This document shows positions 60,955-64,000 of a stretch of DNA of 64,000 nt, piece by piece (positions within the stretch are counted from its first letter, which is position 1; the number at the start of each line of letters is the position of its first letter). Under the pieces are notes generated by a model. The model had not been told where the DNA came from and made no database searches. It was given only the letters and a program-made list of their open reading frames with translations. The stretch covers positions 3,991,318-4,055,317 of the forward strand of contig CM049314.1 of NCBI GenBank assembly GCA_026874595.1, written 5' to 3'. A program made the position numbers and the translations under genes. Source of the stretch: Sipunculus nudus (taxonomy: Eukaryota; Annelida; Sipuncula; Golfingiida; Sipunculidae).

Positions 60955-61880
60955 AATTGTTATCGGATGGCTAACAAGGGATTTCCGTATTATTCAGAGT
61001 GTTCTGAATTATCTTCTTAGGATTTTTTTCTTAAATGATGCTAAATTCATTAGTTTATTCAGACTTTTTTCCTGAATTTTACACTTTCTACGGAAAAAAA
61101 ACTGTATTTTATCCGTTTATATTTGTCATTAATGAAAACAATGTTACAGCAACTGGCTGACAGCATACCAATCACTTAAATATATCAAAGGTTTTCAAAT
61201 ATTTCATATGATTCCTAAAGGATTTAAGAAAAAGAGAATTACTATGCATTATCTTTTTCGTATATTTATTCCATACGAAATGGCTGACAGCTTAACGGTC
61301 ATGTCTATGTGTCAAAGATCACGAAGTTTAGCAAGATACTAAGATTCATGGTGTGGACCATCATGGTGACGACCGTTTTAATAAAAACATACTTCTTAAT
61401 TGGTGTCGGATAGCTTGCGTGAATTTCCATATTATTCAGAGCGTTCTGAATAATCTGTTTTGGAATTATTATTTTCGGACGTTTCATTAAATAAGTTTGT
61501 TTAGATCTTTTTTTTTGATGATTTTTACACTCTACGTAAAAATCATGTATATTTATCAGTTTCCATTTGTCATTTATAAAAACAATGTTACTGCAAATGG
61601 CTGACAGCTTACCAATCACGTGAATTTATTACGAATCCTTAAGGATTTTGATTTACAATTGAAGTTTTAGTTATTTCAACTGAAGAAATAGAGGATTACT
61701 GTGCATTTACCTGTTTGTATTTGTTTTCCGTTTAAAATTCTCTGTTTCTGCAAAATGACTGACAGCTAAACGATCACGTCGATGTGTCAACGATCACCAG
61801 GCTTAGCAAGATTCCTAAAACATCTTGATTTTTATAACAAGTATGTTTTATTTTATTTAGAAATAATTAAACATTTGTCT
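60955..61880. repeat. Two-copy diverged tandem repeat, ~445-480 bp
   Basis: Three landmarks recur in the same order: ATTATTCAGAG(T/C)GTTCTGAAT (about 60991 and 61432), AACAATGTTAC(A/T)GCAA with CTGACAGC (about 61138 and 61582), and ACGATCACG-like text followed by TTAGCAAGAT (about 61300 and 61790). Copies are strongly diverged. Confidence 0.65.
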
Positions 61881-61899
61881 GTTCGTTTGTGATTTGAGA

Positions 61900-64000
61900 A
61901 AAGAGTTCTGGAAAAGGTTATCCTCCAGCAAGCGATCGTTTCTACTCAAAAACATTATGAGTACGATCCTACGCAGTGTTAATGTCCGGCTGCATACGAT
62001 CACGTAAATGTGTCATAAGTCAATAAGTTGAGATGTTACACCAGGCAAGTACACTATATGACTATAAAAACAAATCAATACCGTTTTTTGTTCAAATTTT
62101 GTTTTTAGAAAATGAGACCATAATAGTACGATTGAGATCGAAACCAATACTGAGATCAAAAGCAGGAGCTCTGGGAGCGAAATAAAGACCTGCGAAAAAC
62201 TATGCAACATAGTAAAATTTGCCTAACGAGTTAAAGATACCTAATAATTTCATCTAAAAGACTGATTTCTCAATTATAAAACATTTTTAACATTTAAATT
62301 ATTAAATACTCATTCTCACTCGAAACAAAATATTCTATATTCTTATGGAGTTTTTAGTCGCATCGCATGGAATATCTATTTTTGAACTGAGATTCATGGT
62401 GACATGTATGAATATAGCTTACATACGGTAAGGTTGTACATTAAATTGTGTTTGTGACGTTTTAATAAATCCTACTTATCAACATTAAGATATTGCGGAA
62501 AGTGATTCAGATACGCGATGGAAGATCAAAGAATATGTCTTATCTAAATGAGTGCAGACTTGATTAAGGTAATTTAGGTGTATAGAAAAAGTATCTTTAT
62601 GTCTTCATGATAGATGATGGATGGAATTGCAAGTCTCTTACATAACAAAAAGAGGTAACACATTATAATCATATATCAGTTCCCCGACTTTAAAGGGCGC
62701 TTTCCCGTTTATAGATACACAGAGCTGACACAACTCCCCTTCCTTCTGGTATCTTAAACATCCATAGCAATAAATAGCGTCTTCCTAAAAATATTGTGAA
62801 TCGTTCGGAAATATTTCAATTTTAATAGGTATAATTTGTTTAATGAATATACTATAACGACGAAACGTTATGTTATTTTTGCCGTCGAATGTGGAAGTTT
62901 GTGTAGAAGGCTAAATATTGCATATTTAATGGCATGTTTTGAATTTAACACTAAATAAAGCTGAATTAAGATCACAAAACAAATCTATCAGTTACTTGTG
63001 GAAATACCCGAAACGCATGACTGCAGATGTCACATAACATATCAGACCACTGATATGTGAATATGTATATCGCTTATCAATGCGTTCGTGATCAAACTTC
63101 GACCATTATCATCAAGTTATCTACGGGTTTATCTTGTGCCTTTTGCCGCCTCTGTAGACTTTACGTCCAAAACATACAGCACCCGCCAACGATCTGGACG
63201 GCCCCCGAATATGGGAAAGGGAATGGCGTAATAATCCTTGATCAACTAAAAGTTTGCTTTAATCTTAAAGTGAAAAAAGTGAAACGTTATATGTATATTC
63301 GTTGACAATCCTTCCAAAGTGTATACAAAAAATATACAAATGAATCACCCGTTTTAATGTCATAGATAAACGTTATGTGTTTCACTAAATAAAAACATGA
63401 TGGCACTGAGAAGCAAAAGAGCTTTTACCGTTATTATTAAAGAAAACCTATTGAGGTATCCCCTTTAGAGCCATACGGTGCTGCCACTTACCAATAATTA
63501 ATTAATTTAGATTTAACAAACTTTGAAAAGTCGGTGTTGATTATATATTGATAAACCTTAATAATGATAAACCTTAATCATGTGACATAACACCTGTTTT
63601 GATCTGTAGTTTTTGATCTGGGTTACTGACCAGACTGACCCATTCACCCCAGATCCATCCTCATTTTTTATTTTATTGTACCAAAAAAGGTTAAGATTCT
63701 GCTCTTGAGACTGTCACCAAAGGTACTGACTGTGAAGAGATCTTTAGGTATACTCAGCGGAATCAGCGGACGAGTATCAAGAGGGGGATGGCCCACTGCT
63801 CTTGACCACTATTTTTGTTTCATCCAAAGCGTCAATTATGCCCAAATATTTCGGATTATCCTTAGAGAGAGAATATTTGCCATAATATGCTGTTTTAACC
63901 TATAATCTTGGACTCCTGGGTGCATGCAAAATGTATATCTCCCTCGCTATTTGTCGATATTGAATGTCTAATAAATGTAGTCATTATATTATCTTTTATG
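61900..64000. other. Stretch without recognisable genes
   Basis: Frames at 63057-63305 and 63705-63905 show no family resemblance. No repeat or RNA gene is seen. Confidence 0.4.

Overview
The window is AT-rich eukaryotic DNA from an animal, most likely a marine invertebrate and probably a mollusc. The reasons are an 18-exon calpain gene with GT/AG introns, a leucine-rich-repeat (LRR) membrane-protein gene, dense (TA)n microsatellites, tRNA-derived SINE relics, and remains of Penelope-like, LINE and DIRS-type retrotransposons. A tandem repeat built on TGACCTTGACC is, from memory, common in mollusc genomes. Species assignment is inference. There are no bacterial-style operons, CRISPR arrays or rRNA genes.

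Layout. (1) 1-3950: broken reading frames of a multicopy, function-unknown invertebrate family on the minus strand, bounded by ~46 bp inverted repeats. (2) 6734-7893: an LRR transmembrane protein gene with one in-frame stop and one frameshift. (3) 8.7-21.5 kb: no convincing genes; a SINE relic, a degenerate ~200 bp repeat family interrupted by a CCGTACGG-rich foldback region, G-tracts and a T-rich minisatellite. (4) 21.6-24.6 kb: a broken Penelope-like element with inverted ends, carrying a nested ~470 bp MITE-like insert. (5) 25.1-25.7 kb: four tandem units with nuclear-receptor-like half-sites. (6) 28.6-30.8 kb: a dead LINE on the minus strand, with a 25-bp minisatellite that grew out of its own reverse-transcriptase sequence. 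(7) 32.6-51.7 kb: a calpain gene on the plus strand. I could trace 18 coding exons, 2181 nt in total, whose splice phases all join in one frame. Intron 6 holds a decayed DIRS-type element in antisense, and intron 11 holds a palindromic pair of tRNA-like units. (8) 51.7-64 kb: microsatellites, a SINE relic and a two-copy diverged tandem repeat, with no recognisable gene.

The main biological object is the calpain. Its Cys, His and Asn catalytic residues are present, but the sequence around the Cys is abnormal, NPWG is NPWI, exon 5 has an in-frame TAA, and the splice donor of the first clear EF-hand exon reads TTGAGT. It is either a recently dying gene or a catalytically impaired paralogue carrying assembly errors. 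All exon and domain calls come from reading the sequence by eye; no search was run.
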